From: Cohnella rhizosphaerae
GTDB lineage: Bacteria > Bacillota > Bacilli > Paenibacillales > Paenibacillaceae
DNA: 64,000 nt
NCBI RefSeq assembly: GCF_029525575.1
Contig: NZ_JAPDIA010000003.1
Span: 2,100,214 to 2,164,213 of the forward strand
Reading direction: 5' to 3'
Below, piece after piece: positions 12,101-22,000 of this stretch; position 1 is the first letter of the stretch, and every line of letters begins with the position of its first letter. The translations under genes were made by a program, and so were the position numbers. A model generated the notes under the pieces. The model saw only the letters and a program-made list of their open reading frames with translations, had not been told where the DNA came from and did not search any database.

Positions 12101-13822
12101 GCTGACGGCGATGGACAACGGTATCGTTCGCGTCACAGCAGTTGCCAAGGACGGCAGCGGAATGGCCGCCTCCAAGACAGTTATTCTTGCCCGGCAAGAC
12201 AAGAGCGAGCCTCCTGCCTTGGCTCGGCATATTACGATCAAGGACGGGGGCAACCGTCAACTGCTGGCTTACTTCGATCCTGACGATTCGCTCAATCAGT
12301 TGGTCGAATGGGCCGTATACGAGCCGGATGGCGTTACACCTACCGACAAGGCAAAAATCAGCGATATGGGCGTTCTTCAACTTTTCCAGGAAGGCGCAGT
12401 GAAGGTAGTGGCTACAGCGCTTGACGGCTCGGGCGTCAGCGGAGCCTACGATTACACGATCGCATTTAACGACGTCATCGTCAATCCGCTTTTCGAGGGG
12501 GCGACCGTCACGGCATCCACTACGGATTATGTTAACGACTATCGTCCGATCAAGGCCATTACGAGCCAACATGGAAATTGGACAGGGTGGACGTCAGGCC
12601 TGGACGAAAAGACCTCGTATGACAACCCGCAATGGCTTGAGGTTCAATTCAAGCAGCCGACGGCTTTCAATCATGTCGAGATCTATTCGACCAGCGGGTT
12701 CCAAATGAAGGACTTTGATGTCCAATATTGGGACGGAGGCCAGTGGCTTGCCGCTTTATTCAGTCAAGGGCAATGGATCGGAAGCGGTTAAGGCCCTGAT
12801 TCCGGAGGTTTTAACGGAGAAGATTCGAGTTATCTGCTATAAGGGGGGATTCGCTGGGAATCGCCCGGGTCAGCGCGATCGAAGTGTACATGGATAGTGA
12901 ATCTCATGATGCAAGACTGAAGGGGATTGCCGTTGACGGCAGTTCGCTTGCAGGGTTTGATTCGGGTAAAACGAGCTATGATCTCCAGCTTCCTGCCGGA
13001 ACAACGGCTGTACCGGCTGTCACTGCAGCGTCCATGCATCAGAATGCAGAGGTCACGGTTACGCAGGCGGAGTCTACGACGGGTAAGGCCGTTATTCAAG
13101 TGACGGCGGAAGACGGGATCACGAAGTCTGTCTACGAGATTCGGTTCTCTGTCGCTTCGATCGTAAATCCGCAGCAGCCAGGATCCGGCACGGGAACGAA
13201 TCAAGGGACGGATCCGGGTAAAGTGCCGGACCCGGATAAAGATCCGGATACAAAGCCTGACGATTCGGGCGTTAAAGTTACCTTGTCCGATGTGCCGGTC
13301 GGCCACTGGGCGGCGGACAGCATCCGCAAGGCTGCCGGGCTTGGGATCATAACCGGCTATAAAGACGGGACGTTTAAGCCTGATAGGGAAGTGAGCCGCG
13401 CAGAATTCATTGCCATGCTAGCTCGCGCGTTAAAGCTTCCGACAGACGGCGCTTCGGCTGTTACGTTTGCCGATGCCGGCAGTATCGCCAGCTGGGCGCA
13501 ACCGTATGTCGCACAAGCTGCGCAGAACGGTCTGATCACCGGCTTTGCCGACGGTACCTTCCGCCCGCTGGCGACGATTAACAGGGCTGAGCTGTCGGCA
13601 CTGCTTGTCCGGGCATCCGGATTGCAGGTGCCGTCAGATGTAGAGGCGTCTTCTCTTTCCTTTAACGACGTAGACCAGATTCCGAAATGGGCAGTACGTT
13701 ATGCGGCGATCGCTGTGGATAAAGGATTGTTGCAAGGCGTGAGCGGCAATCGCTTCGACGCGACGGGGATCGTCACGAGGGCGCAAGCGGCGGTGGCTAT
13801 CATGAGGCTCTTGAACGAATAA
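9118..13822 (+). CDS. Giant wall-anchored DUF4038 protein with discoidin-like, Big_2-like and three SLH domains; four frameshifts
   Basis: Starts at GTG 9118 (GAGGAG at 9101-9106). A signal peptide is followed by two near-identical 150-residue discoidin-like repeats (both contain VDLGRKL and ALLPEGTEGRYVR). Next come a Big_2-like domain, DUF5060, DUF4038 (FFYLGDTHWLMP), another Big_2-like region, a discoidin domain, a cadherin-like beta-sandwich and three SLH repeats ending at 13822. The frame changes at G7 9813-9819, G5 11849-11853, T3 12755-12757 and G6 12843-12848. Removing one base at each gives 1566 continuous residues. SLH domains bind pyruvylated wall polysaccharide, so the hydrolase would be displayed on the cell surface. 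It is the anchored counterpart of the soluble enzyme at 448-2558. Confidence 0.85.
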
Positions 13823-13846
13823 TGATGAGCGCCTCGAACTTTTAGC

Positions 13847-13911
13847 AAACGGCAAAAAACCGTTCTTTGGTAAATGGAAGCGACAAGCAACCATCTACGA
13901 GAGGAACGGTT
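13847..13911 (+). terminator. Stem-loop after the SLH hydrolase gene
   Basis: AACGG/CCGTT around an A-rich loop at 13850-13865 is followed by CTTT. A wider pairing of AAACCGTTC with GAACGGTTT spans 13856-13911. Either could end the glycan operon; I cannot tell which fold wins. The rest of 13823-14087 shows no convincing gene. Confidence 0.5.
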
Positions 13912-14087
13912 TCTTTGTGCTCTCAAAGAGCCAACATGGACTTCGAATCCGATGGATTTGGGAAGAAAACAATGGATTTGGCAACGAATATTGTGGAGTC
14001 TCTTGCACGCTGTACTTACGGACCAATATTTTCTAAAATAGGCATATCAGTCTATCAGTCATACGCGGAAGAGGAGAATAGAAAAAG

Positions 14088-14882
14088 ATGAGCAATGTCA
14101 GTTCAATCGTAGATATTGGCGTCAACCTGATGCACCGTTCGTTTAATCAAGACCGGGAGGCGGTCGTCGAGAAGGCGATTGCGAGCGGCGTCACGCCGCT
14201 GGTCATTACAGGAACCAGTCTAAGAAGCAGCCAAGAAGCGGCACGCTACGCCGGGCAATATCCGGGCAAGCTCTATGCGACGGCGGGGGTGCATCCTCAC
14301 GATGCCAAGAGCTGCAGCCCGGACACGATTCGGAAGCTCAGGGAGTTGGCCGCCCTGCCGCAAGTCGTCGCGATCGGGGAGTGCGGGCTCGACTACAACC
14401 GGGATTTCTCGCCGCGGGACGTGCAGCGCCGGTGGTTCGGCGAGCAGATCAAGCTTGCGATCGAACTCGATATGCCGCTTTTTCTGCATGATCGGGAGGC
14501 GCATGAGGACTTCATATCCATTCTGAAGGAGCATGGCGCGCCAAAAGCGGTCGTTCATTGCTTCACGGGAACCTATGCGGAACTGAAGGCCTATCTGGAC
14601 CTGGGCTTCTACATCGGGATTACGGGCTGGATCTGCGACGAGCGAAGGGGCAAACCGCTGCGGGAGCTCGTGCGGAATATTCCGCTGGACCGCCTGATGG
14701 TGGAGACGGATGCGCCGTTCTTGACGCCGCGGGACCTGAAGGATAAACCGGCGGAGGGAAGGAACGAGCCCGCTTTTCTGTCGCACATCTTGCAAGCCGT
14801 GGCTCGTTGCATCGGCAAGCCGGCCGAAGAAGTGGCGAGGGCGACGACGGAGACCGCTAGAGAATTTTTTCGCCTAACATAG
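14088..14882 (+). CDS. tatD: TatD family metal-dependent DNase
   Basis: 264 residues, the usual length for TatD. The opening DIGVNL and the segments TAGVHPHDAK, IGECGLDYNR, MPLFLHDREAHEDF, VVHCFTGT and METDAPFLTPRDL match E. coli TatD along the whole length. They include the Glu, His and Asp metal ligands of the amidohydrolase-type barrel. TatD is a cytoplasmic 3'-5' exonuclease linked to DNA repair and fragmentation. The alternative TatD paralogue YcfH/YabD is less likely because the start reads DIGVN rather than DTHCHL. It stands alone, with GAGGAG 11 bases before ATG and a terminator right after the stop. Confidence 0.92.
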   Translation: MSNVSSIVDIGVNLMHRSFNQDREAVVEKAIASGVTPLVITGTSLRSSQEAARYAGQYPGKLYATAGVHPHDAKSCSPDTIRKLRELAALPQVVAIGECGLDYNRDFSPRDVQRRWFGEQIKLAIELDMPLFLHDREAHEDFISILKEHGAPKAVVHCFTGTYAELKAYLDLGFYIGITGWICDERRGKPLRELVRNIPLDRLMVETDAPFLTPRDLKDKPAEGRNEPAFLSHILQAVARCIGKPAEEVARATTETAREFFRLT

Positions 14883-14883
14883 A

Positions 14884-14916
14884 AGAAGCGCCGGGCTTCC
14901 CTGACCGGCGCTTGTT
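14884..14916 (+). terminator. Bidirectional terminator between tatD and the convergent small gene
   Basis: AAGCGCCGG and CCGGCGCTT pair around a short loop, followed by GTTCTTATTTTC. It lies between two convergent genes and could serve both strands. Confidence 0.85.
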
Positions 14917-14917
14917 C

Positions 14918-15205
14918 TTATTTTCTACGGTAGAACTTTTCCCAGTGGTTGATCCACGCTTCTAGGCTTTTGGCGCGTCTCCATACCCAGCGTTCGGTCT
15001 CCCACTCCAGGATCGCTTGCTGCTTGGTCCTGTAAAATCGATAATCGCAAATGTTCCAGGAGCAATACACTTTCCGATACCACTTGCCGTTTGCGATTTC
15101 GCCGTTGTAGCGACGAACCGCCTTGCTCGCCATTCGTTTGGCCAGATGCGTATAAGGAGTGGCGTGATCGTTGCAAACCGGCGTTTTCTTGAAGCTTCTG
15201 CTCAT
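14918..15205 (-). CDS. Conserved hypothetical basic small protein
   Basis: 95 residues, very basic and rich in Trp and aromatic residues, starting MSRSFKKTPVCND. An excellent GAGGAGGT ribosome binding site precedes the ATG at 15205. The N-terminal SFKKTP pattern with a later WNICDYRFY segment resembles small conserved proteins found singly in Firmicutes. I know of no function. No membrane segment or signal peptide is visible. Confidence 0.65.
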   Translation of the reverse strand: MSRSFKKTPVCNDHATPYTHLAKRMASKAVRRYNGEIANGKWYRKVYCSWNICDYRFYRTKQQAILEWETERWVWRRAKSLEAWINHWEKFYRRK

Positions 15206-15284
15206 CTGTGCTCTAACCTCCTCAGGGGGAAGCTAGAGACCGTCGAGTATGACCATGTTTCACCTCTTTCGCGGAAACGCCATG

Positions 15285-15455
15285 TTAATTTCCCAGCAAG
15301 CTCGCCACATTCATCAAGCTATGAACGACATATTTCGTGCGAACATCCGCATCGATCGGTCGGCCTGCTCGATTGTAATGCATGGATTTGAGCTCGCTCA
15401 TCGAGTCGTTTAACAGCGTATTGTAGAGATCAAAGAGAATCGCCTTGTAGCTCAC
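15285..15455 (-). pseudogene. Internally deleted HAD hydrolase remnant (mini-copy of the gene at 27545-28247)
   Basis: Reading from GTG 15455, 25 codons match the start of the HAD gene at 28247 (SYKAILFD then NTLL and SMSELKSM) and 30 codons match its end (YNRAGRPIDAD to ASLLGN). The whole middle is missing. The join is exactly in frame, so a 56-residue frame survives. The second catalytic Asp of the DxD motif is Tyr here, and the core and cap domains are gone, so phosphatase activity is not possible. It is part of a larger duplicated block, and the deletion is about 530 bp relative to the other copy. Confidence 0.8.
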
Positions 15456-15540
15456 GTACTACCTTCCGAAATGCGATGCTAGAATTTTCGTATGCGTATT
15501 ATGATTATACCGGTGAACGGTTTGTTTGGAGGGGGGACTT

Positions 15541-15951
15541 TTGAGAATTATTTATGCGACTGAAACCGACTATGAATACATAAGGGAACATGATCGACAT
15601 GTGTTGGAGCACTTAATTGCGCAGAAAATAAGGCAAAAAGAAATATATCTATTTAAATCGGACAATGATGACACGATCGGCTGGATGCGCTATGGATACT
15701 TTTGGGACAACACGCCGTTCATGAATATGATCTGGATCGATGAACCCTATCGCGGCAAGGGATTCGGAAGGACAGCTATACGCTTCTGGGAAGACGAGAT
15801 GAAGCAAAAGGGCTTTCGGCTGGCGATGACGTCCACTTTGTCTAACGAAGAGGCGCAGCATTTCTACAGAAAGTCCGGCTATCGGGATTCGGGTTGCTTG
15901 CTGCTTGAGCGGGAGCCTTTAGAAATTATATTTACGAAAAACTTGTGTTAA
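15541..15951 (+). CDS. GNAT family N-acetyltransferase
   Basis: 136 residues starting at TTG 15541, just after GGAGGGGGG. The region IWIDEPYRGKGFGRTAIRFW holds the RGKGFG acetyl-CoA pyrophosphate loop of the GNAT fold. The later FYRKSGYRD is the usual motif near the end of the domain. The acceptor is unknown. It precedes the esterase by 14 bases and probably shares its transcript. In the second copy of this block (near 28.33 kb) only the first few codons of the gene are left. Confidence 0.85.
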   Translation: MRIIYATETDYEYIREHDRHVLEHLIAQKIRQKEIYLFKSDNDDTIGWMRYGYFWDNTPFMNMIWIDEPYRGKGFGRTAIRFWEDEMKQKGFRLAMTSTLSNEEAQHFYRKSGYRDSGCLLLEREPLEIIFTKNLC

Positions 15952-15965
15952 AAGGAGTGAACGAG

Positions 15966-16647
15966 ATGCCCGTAAGCAGTCATAGTCGCCAAGCCCATTC
16001 GCCTCAATACGCGGTCGCTAACTATCAGTTATTTCTCCCTCATGACTATTCCTCGACCGAATCGGATTATCCGATGATTTTATTTCTTCACGGCATGAAC
16101 AGGCGAGGCAGCGATATTGAGCGTTTGGACGGGTACGGGCTTGCTTGGTTCGCAGAAAAACAACAACACTTCCCGTTTATCGTCGTCTCTCCGCAATGTC
16201 CGGACGACTCGGATTGGACGAAGGAATATGAGTTGACTGTCGCGTTGGTTGAAGACATTCAAAGGAACTATCGCGTCGACGCGAATCGGATATACGCAGC
16301 CGGATTCAGCATGGGCGGACATGGGGCCTGGGATTACGCTTCAAGGTCGCCGCGGCGGTTTGCCGCCTTTGTACCGATGTCCGGCTGGTTCGATCCGAGT
16401 CGAGCGGCGCTGCTCAAGGAGGTTCCCATCTGGACTTTTCACTGCGAGGATGACAATAAGGTTCCTGTGTCTGAGACCAAAGCAATGGTCCACGCATTGA
16501 CGGCCATCGGCGCGCCGGTTCGGGCTACCTACTATACCGGATTGCGACACGACGCGAACAAAGTAATCGCAGAAACGTTCGGCAACGCCGCGTTGATCGC
16601 ATGGTTATTAAACCACAAAAATACTGGGGGAGGGCGTGTCGCGATGA
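15966..16647 (+). CDS. Alpha/beta hydrolase (esterase, dienelactone-hydrolase-like); reads through into DinB gene as sequenced
   Basis: ATG 15966 has AAAAGGAG 8 bases upstream. The fold is an alpha/beta hydrolase: FLHGMNRRG is the oxyanion loop, GFSMGGHGAW the nucleophile elbow, HCEDDNKVP carries the acid and LRHDANK the His. As sequenced the frame runs on into the DinB protein (385 residues in total, stop at 17123). Removing one G from the G5 run at 16626-16630 ends this protein at 226 residues with a TGA that overlaps the DinB ATG (ATGA at 16644-16647). Given the many similar sites here, I favour two coupled genes over a true fusion. The substrate is unknown. Confidence 0.75.
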
Positions 16648-17123
16648 TCAGCTTGGACGCAGATACGATCGCTCTATTTAAGCAATTTACGGACTGGACG
16701 GATACTTTGCGGAGGATCGACGAACGGATATGGTCGGGGCCTGTTGCCGAGGGAAAAGCGACCGTAGCGGAGATTATCGCGCATTTGCAGCATTGGGACC
16801 AGTATCTGATCGACACGGTCATTCCCGCCATTAAGCGGGGTGAAGGAGTGACGTTTCCGGCGTTCGATGCGTTTAACCGGATCGCGTATGGGTACGCCCG
16901 GTCGGGCGTAGCTCAGGATCGCCTGCTCGACGAATTCAAGCAAACGCGCCATGCGTTGGTCGACCGTTTGTTGGAGGAGCCCGAAGTTGCGGCAAAGTAC
17001 GTAACGGTAAACGGCATCGAGACTTGCCCGCACACCGGAACGCCTTATTCGCTGCTTTACATCATCCATGAGTTTAACGATCACGACCGTCATCATCAGG
17101 GTCAGATTGCAGCGGTTGTTTGA
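16644..17123 (+). CDS. DinB/YfiT-like four-helix metalloenzyme (copy 1)
   Basis: 159 residues beginning MISLDADTIALFKQF. The His-bearing segments IAHLQHWDQYL and NDHDRHHQGQ supply the metal-binding His triad typical of the DinB superfamily (bacillithiol-S-transferase-like four-helix bundles). A near-identical 159-residue copy lies at 28391-28871. Both copies have a purine-rich ribosome binding site and a start read as ATG/GTG then ATCAGC, which supports this start. Function within the superfamily varies (thiol transferase, isomerase, stress protein), so I do not name one. Confidence 0.82.
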   Translation: MISLDADTIALFKQFTDWTDTLRRIDERIWSGPVAEGKATVAEIIAHLQHWDQYLIDTVIPAIKRGEGVTFPAFDAFNRIAYGYARSGVAQDRLLDEFKQTRHALVDRLLEEPEVAAKYVTVNGIETCPHTGTPYSLLYIIHEFNDHDRHHQGQIAAVV

Positions 17124-17154
17124 GTCTTTGCAGGGGGGCGCGGGGACGGAGACA

Positions 17155-17790
17155 ACAGGGGAGAACCGGCTAATTGTGCCGGATGCGGGGCGTGAAGTCC
17201 GAGATAGCCGGAATAATCGGCCATCTCGTCCGCTCGAAAGGCGGCCGCCCCGGATGCTTGCTCCGGTTTGTGCCGATAAGCGCAAAAGGGCGCTATCGGG
17301 GCCGGCGAAGCGCTGGAAAAGGTGCCGATAAGTGCAAATGGGCATTATCGGGGCCGGCGAAGCGCTGGAAAAGGTGCCGATAAGTGCAAATGGGCATTAT
17401 CGGCGCCGGCGAAGCGCTGGAAAAGGTGCCGATAAGTGCAAAAGGGCATTATCTCGGCCCGCGAAGCGCTGGCAAGGGGGGCCGATAAGTGCAAAAGGGC
17501 ATTATCGGCGCCGGCGAAGCGCTGGGAAGGGGGCCGATAAGTGCAAAAGGGCATTATCTCGGCCCGCGAAGGGCTGGCAAGGGGGCCGATAAGTGCAAAA
17601 GGGCATTATCGGCCCCGGATAAGGGCTGGAAAAGGTGCCGATAAGTGCAAAAGGGCATTATCTCGGCCCGCGAAGCGCTGGGAAAGATGCCGATAAGTGC
17701 AAAAGGGCATTATCGGCACCGGAGATGAGCGGAAAAACCGGCTAACTGGTGGCGAATGCGGGTGCAGTGAGTTTCGCGACTCAAGAAGGG
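17155..17790. repeat. Composite palindromic repeat array 1 (nine 52-bp type-A units flanked by type-B units)
   Basis: From 17272 to 17720 a unit of about 52 bp is repeated nine times. Each unit has a hairpin core (GCCGATAAGTGC, AAAAG loop, GGCATTATCGGC) and a G+C-rich linker such as CCGGCGAAGCGCTGGAAAAG. Linkers vary between two main versions. A different palindrome built on AGATAGCCGG/CCGGCTAAC flanks the array on both sides (17155-17230 and 17725-17760). Because 52 is not a multiple of 3, the open frames across it are not coding. The array follows DinB copy 1, and the same arrangement follows DinB copy 2. The rest of the 17124-17863 gap holds nothing else I can name. Confidence 0.9.
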
Positions 17791-17863
17791 AACCGCCCCC
17801 TCGATGTCGAAAGGCAAGAAAAGAGTCAAATTTTGGCGAAATGGAAATAGGGAGACATACCGC

Positions 17864-19031
17864 ATGATTCGCGTGATGTTGATTGACGATGAGGAAGATG
17901 CCCTGGATTTGCTGGAGATCCTGCTCAGGCAGATGGGGGGATGTCGAGATTGCCGGCAGGTACGTGAATCCGGTTCAGGCGCTCGAAGCGCTGGAAGGTT
18001 CAGCCGTGGATGCGGTGTTCCTCGACAATCAGATGCCTGGCATCATGGGGACGGAAGCCGCGAGACGAATCCGGCATACGCTGCCGAAGCTGCCGATCAT
18101 CTTCACGACGGCTTATTCGGAGTACGCGGTCGAAGCGTTCGAGATTCAATCGACCGATTATTTGCTGAAGCCGTTTACGATGGAGCGGCTGCAGAACGCG
18201 GTGGCGCGCATCCGGCAATCTTTGCCGCAACCGGCGTCGCAAAGGAACGCGAATGGGAACGGGGATGGGAGCGCAGAGTCAGCCAGCATGCCTGTCGTTC
18301 AGTGCCTGGGCGGGTTCCAGATCCAAGCGCCGGACGCACGCAAGAGCGGAGTGTCCTGGAAGACGAAAAAGGAAAAGGAGCTTTGCGCGTACCTCGTCCA
18401 TCACGAAGGGAAGTCCGCGACCGCGGCGGCCATCATCGAAGCGCTATGGCCGGGCTACGATCTGAACAAGGCGAAGACGTATTTGTATACGTGCCTGTCC
18501 TATTTAAGGAAAACGTTGACGGAGCATCGCGTTCCGATCCGCATCCACAAGTACGATCAGGGCTTCATGGCCGAACTGGGCGGCGTAAGCGTGGATGTCG
18601 CGGACTTCGAACGCCAGTTGGAGGGCGCTGCGTCGGATCAAGACGTAAGCGCATACGAACGGATGAACCGGTTGTATCAGGGCGAATACATGGAGGCCTG
18701 CGACTTTGGCTGGGCGGCGTTCAGGCAGCTCGAGATCAGGGCGTCCTACATTCGCACGCTTCGCGCCTGGCACGCTTCGTTCCGGAGCCAGGGCCGTCAT
18801 GCGCTCGCGGCCGACAGCCTGCAGCGTATATTGGCGCTCGTCCCCGAGTCCGAACCGGATGGGCGCGAGCTGATGCGGCTTCACCTGGAGGCGGGCGATC
18901 GTCATGAAGCCCACCGAATCGGCCGGCAGCTCGAGCAGGCGGTGCGGGTCCAGTTGGCCGCCGAGCTGGAGGAGGAGACGCTTCAGTTGATGCGCCAGAC
19001 GACGGACGAAGCCTTCAGGGGCGTCCGATGA
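17864..19031 (+). CDS. Response regulator with receiver, winged-helix and BTAD domains; frameshift at 17935-17940
   Basis: 388 residues after removing one G at 17935-17940. AGGGAGA lies 8 bases before ATG 17864. A CheY-like receiver (MLIDDEEDA acidic pair, phospho-acceptor Asp in VFLDNQMPG, TTAYSEYA, Lys in YLLKPF) covers residues 1-120. An OmpR-like winged helix comes next (LCAYLVHHEGKSATAA, then LRKTL), followed by an alpha-helical bacterial transcriptional activator domain (about 250-388). Its last codons overlap the kinase start (ATGA at 19028-19031), so kinase and regulator are coupled. This receiver-BTAD type sits beside large 7TMR hybrid kinases in related genomes. Target genes are unknown. 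Confidence 0.88.
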
Positions 19032-22000
19032 GGAAAAAAGTCGCGGCGGCGCTGATCACGCTCCTACTGTTAATCGCGACCCTCAGTCTATTGGCGGCTT
19101 TCTCCTCCCGGCTTCAGAAGCCCGCACCCGCAGCGGTCAACGGATATATGGACCTTAGCGCATGGCGGTTCGAGGAGGACGGCGTCATTCCCCTGGACGG
19201 CCAGTGGGAGCTGTATCCGGACAAGCTTCTAAGCGAACGGGACTTCGCCGCAGGCGAAGAGCGGCCGAAGCCCGAGATGACGCAGGTGCCCGGCTCCTGG
19301 TCGAAGCAGATGGACACGCTCGGCATGGCGACCTATCGATTGCGGGTTCAGGTCCGGGATACGGGCGAGGTTTACGGATTAAAAACGGCATCGATCCCGG
19401 CGTCCAATCGTCTCATCGTCAACGGCCGGGTCGTCGGCTCGAGCGGGAATCCGGCGGAGGCGCGGCAATACGAGGCATTTAACCGGCCATATGTCAGCTA
19501 CTTTACGCTGCAGCCGGGCTGGAACGAAATTTTGCTTCAGGCGGCCAACTACGACTTTCGCGCCAACAGCGGCATCGTCGAGTCGATCCGGCTGGGCAAA
19601 GCCGGACAGATTGCCGAGCTTCGCGACCGGGCGACCGCGCACGATTGGATCTCGGTCAGCGTTTTTCTGATCATGGGGCTGTACTTTTTCGGCCTGTATA
19701 CGCAGCGCAGAAACGATTTTTCGCTTGCCATGTTCGGCATCGTCTGTCTCTGCATCTCGCTCTTCATTAGCGTCAGCGGCGAGCGGGTGCTGCTCCATGC
19801 AGCCGGCTGGCTCCCGTTCCGGCTTTATTATCGCATCCAGCTCACTTCGGCGATCGGCGTGGGGCTAGGATTTTTCCTTTATTTAAATACGGCTTTCCGG
19901 CCCTATTGCTTTAAATGGCTCGTTCGGTGCAGCGTGGCCATCGGAGCGGTACTGGGCGTACTGAATGTCGGCTTCGGGCCTGAGCTATCGGGAGGGCTGA
20001 CGCGACCGCTGACATCTCTATTCGCAACCTTCGCTTTGCTCTACGCTACCTACGTGTTCATATTGGCTGCATTGCACCGCGTGGCCGGCAGCCGGTATCT
20101 GGCCGTGGCCGCCTTGGCCTTGAACGTGATGGCGCTAAACCTGAATATGAACTTTTATTTTGGGGTGCCGATCTATGCGTTCCCGCCGGTCGAGCCTTTC
20201 CTGGTGCTGCTGATGCTCGCCCTGCTTATGTCGCTCCGATTCTCGAACGCTTTTCGCAAAATCGAAGAGCTGTCCGGTGAGTTGCTGGAAGCGGACAAGA
20301 TGAAGGACGACTTTCTGGCCCGTACCTCGCATGAGTTCAAGACGCCGCTGCACGGCGTGATGAATATTTCACAGTCGATGCTGGATAACGCCGCGTCTCC
20401 TCCGACTGCCGATCAGCGGGATAAGCTTCAATTGATTACGGATATTACGAAGCGGCTCTCGCAGCTCGTCTACGACATTTTGGACCTGTCCAGGCTGAAG
20501 CGCGGTGAGCTCGGGATCTCGCCGGCGCCGATCGACGTCCGCTCGGTCGCGGGGGTGCAGGTACAGTTCTATTCATATTTGTGCATGGGACGGAGCTTCG
20601 CGCTGGACAATCGCGTTCCTGCGGACTTGCCGCTCGCGCTGGCCGACGAGAGTCGTTTGAGCCAGGTCATCGGCAATTTGCTGGACAATGCGATCAAGCA
20701 TACAGAGAGCGGCAGCATCGTCGTGACCGGAGAGGAACGCGGCGGGAGGCTGGCCATTGCGGTGCAGGATTCGGGAAAAGGAATTGAGCCGCAGGATCTT
20801 CCTTTCATTTTCGAGCCGTTCAGATCGCTAGAGTCCACGCAGAGCCGCAGCTTCGGGCTGGGTCTGTCGATCGCGAAGCAACTGGTCGAGCTGCAAGGCG
20901 GTACGCTTACGGTCGCTTCCTCGCCCGGCGCCGGCTCGACGTTTACCTTCACGCTCCCGATCGCGGATCGAGCGTCAGCCGCGGTATCGGCTCCATCGTC
21001 CGCCCCGCCTCCGCCCAACGCTCGAACCGCGCCTTTTGCTGCTGAATATTCCTTTGATACGCCGCATTACGCGAACCCGGACGGCGAGCGTACGGTGCTC
21101 GTCGTCGACGATCAGCACGTGAACCTGAAGGTGCTCCTGGACGCGCTGCAGCCGCTCGATTACCGGGTGATCGCGGTGCAGAACGGGTATGAGGCGCTGG
21201 CGGAGATCGAACGGCCGGGCCGGCTCGACCTCGTCATTCTCGATCTGATGATGCCGGGCCTGTCGGGCTACGAGGTATGCCGGGAGATTCGCAAGCGCTA
21301 TTCGCTGCTGGAGCTGCCCGTCCTGATGGTGACGGCGGCCATTCAGCCGCAGGAGAAGGTGGCCGCCTTCCAGGCCGGGGCCAACGATTACTTGCCGAAG
21401 CCGTTCGATCTGGAGGAGCTGAAGGCCAGAATCGGCAGCCTGCTGGCGATGAAGGAATCGCTGGGCCGCGCGGTCTATCTCGAGGTCGCGTTTTTGCAAT
21501 CGCAGATTAAGCCGCATTTTTTGCATAACGTACTGAACAGCATCGCGGCATCCAGTTATACGGATGCGGATCGCGCGCGGAAGATGATCGTCGATCTCTC
21601 CGACTACTTGCGCGGCAGCTTCCGCTTCAGCAACGCGGAGGGGCGGATTGCCTTTGCGGAGGAGTTTCAGCTGATTCGGACGTATGTGGATATCGAACAG
21701 GCCAGGTTCAAGGATCGGATCCGCTTCGAATACGACATCGCAGAAGAAGCCTACACGCTCCGACTCCCACCGCTTCTGCTGCAGCCGCTGGTCGAGAATG
21801 CGATCCGGCATGGGATCGGCAGCCGGATCGAGGGAGGGACGGTCAAGCTGACGGCGGCCTTGTCGGACGGACATTGGCAGCTGGTCGTGACCGACAACGG
21901 CGTCGGCATCGCCCCCGAACGCTTCAAGACGCTGCTCGACCGCGCCGATACGAAGGATCCCCAAGGCGTCGGCCTGCTGAATATCAACAAACGTCTGAAG

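Noticed and set aside
13867..14091. 74-codon frame before tatD
   Set aside because: No ribosome binding site, overlaps the tatD start, and the sequence includes part of an inverted repeat.
17174..17592. Open frames through the 52-bp repeats
   Set aside because: The unit length is not a multiple of 3, so frames only stay open by chance of composition, and the product is a rotating basic repeat.
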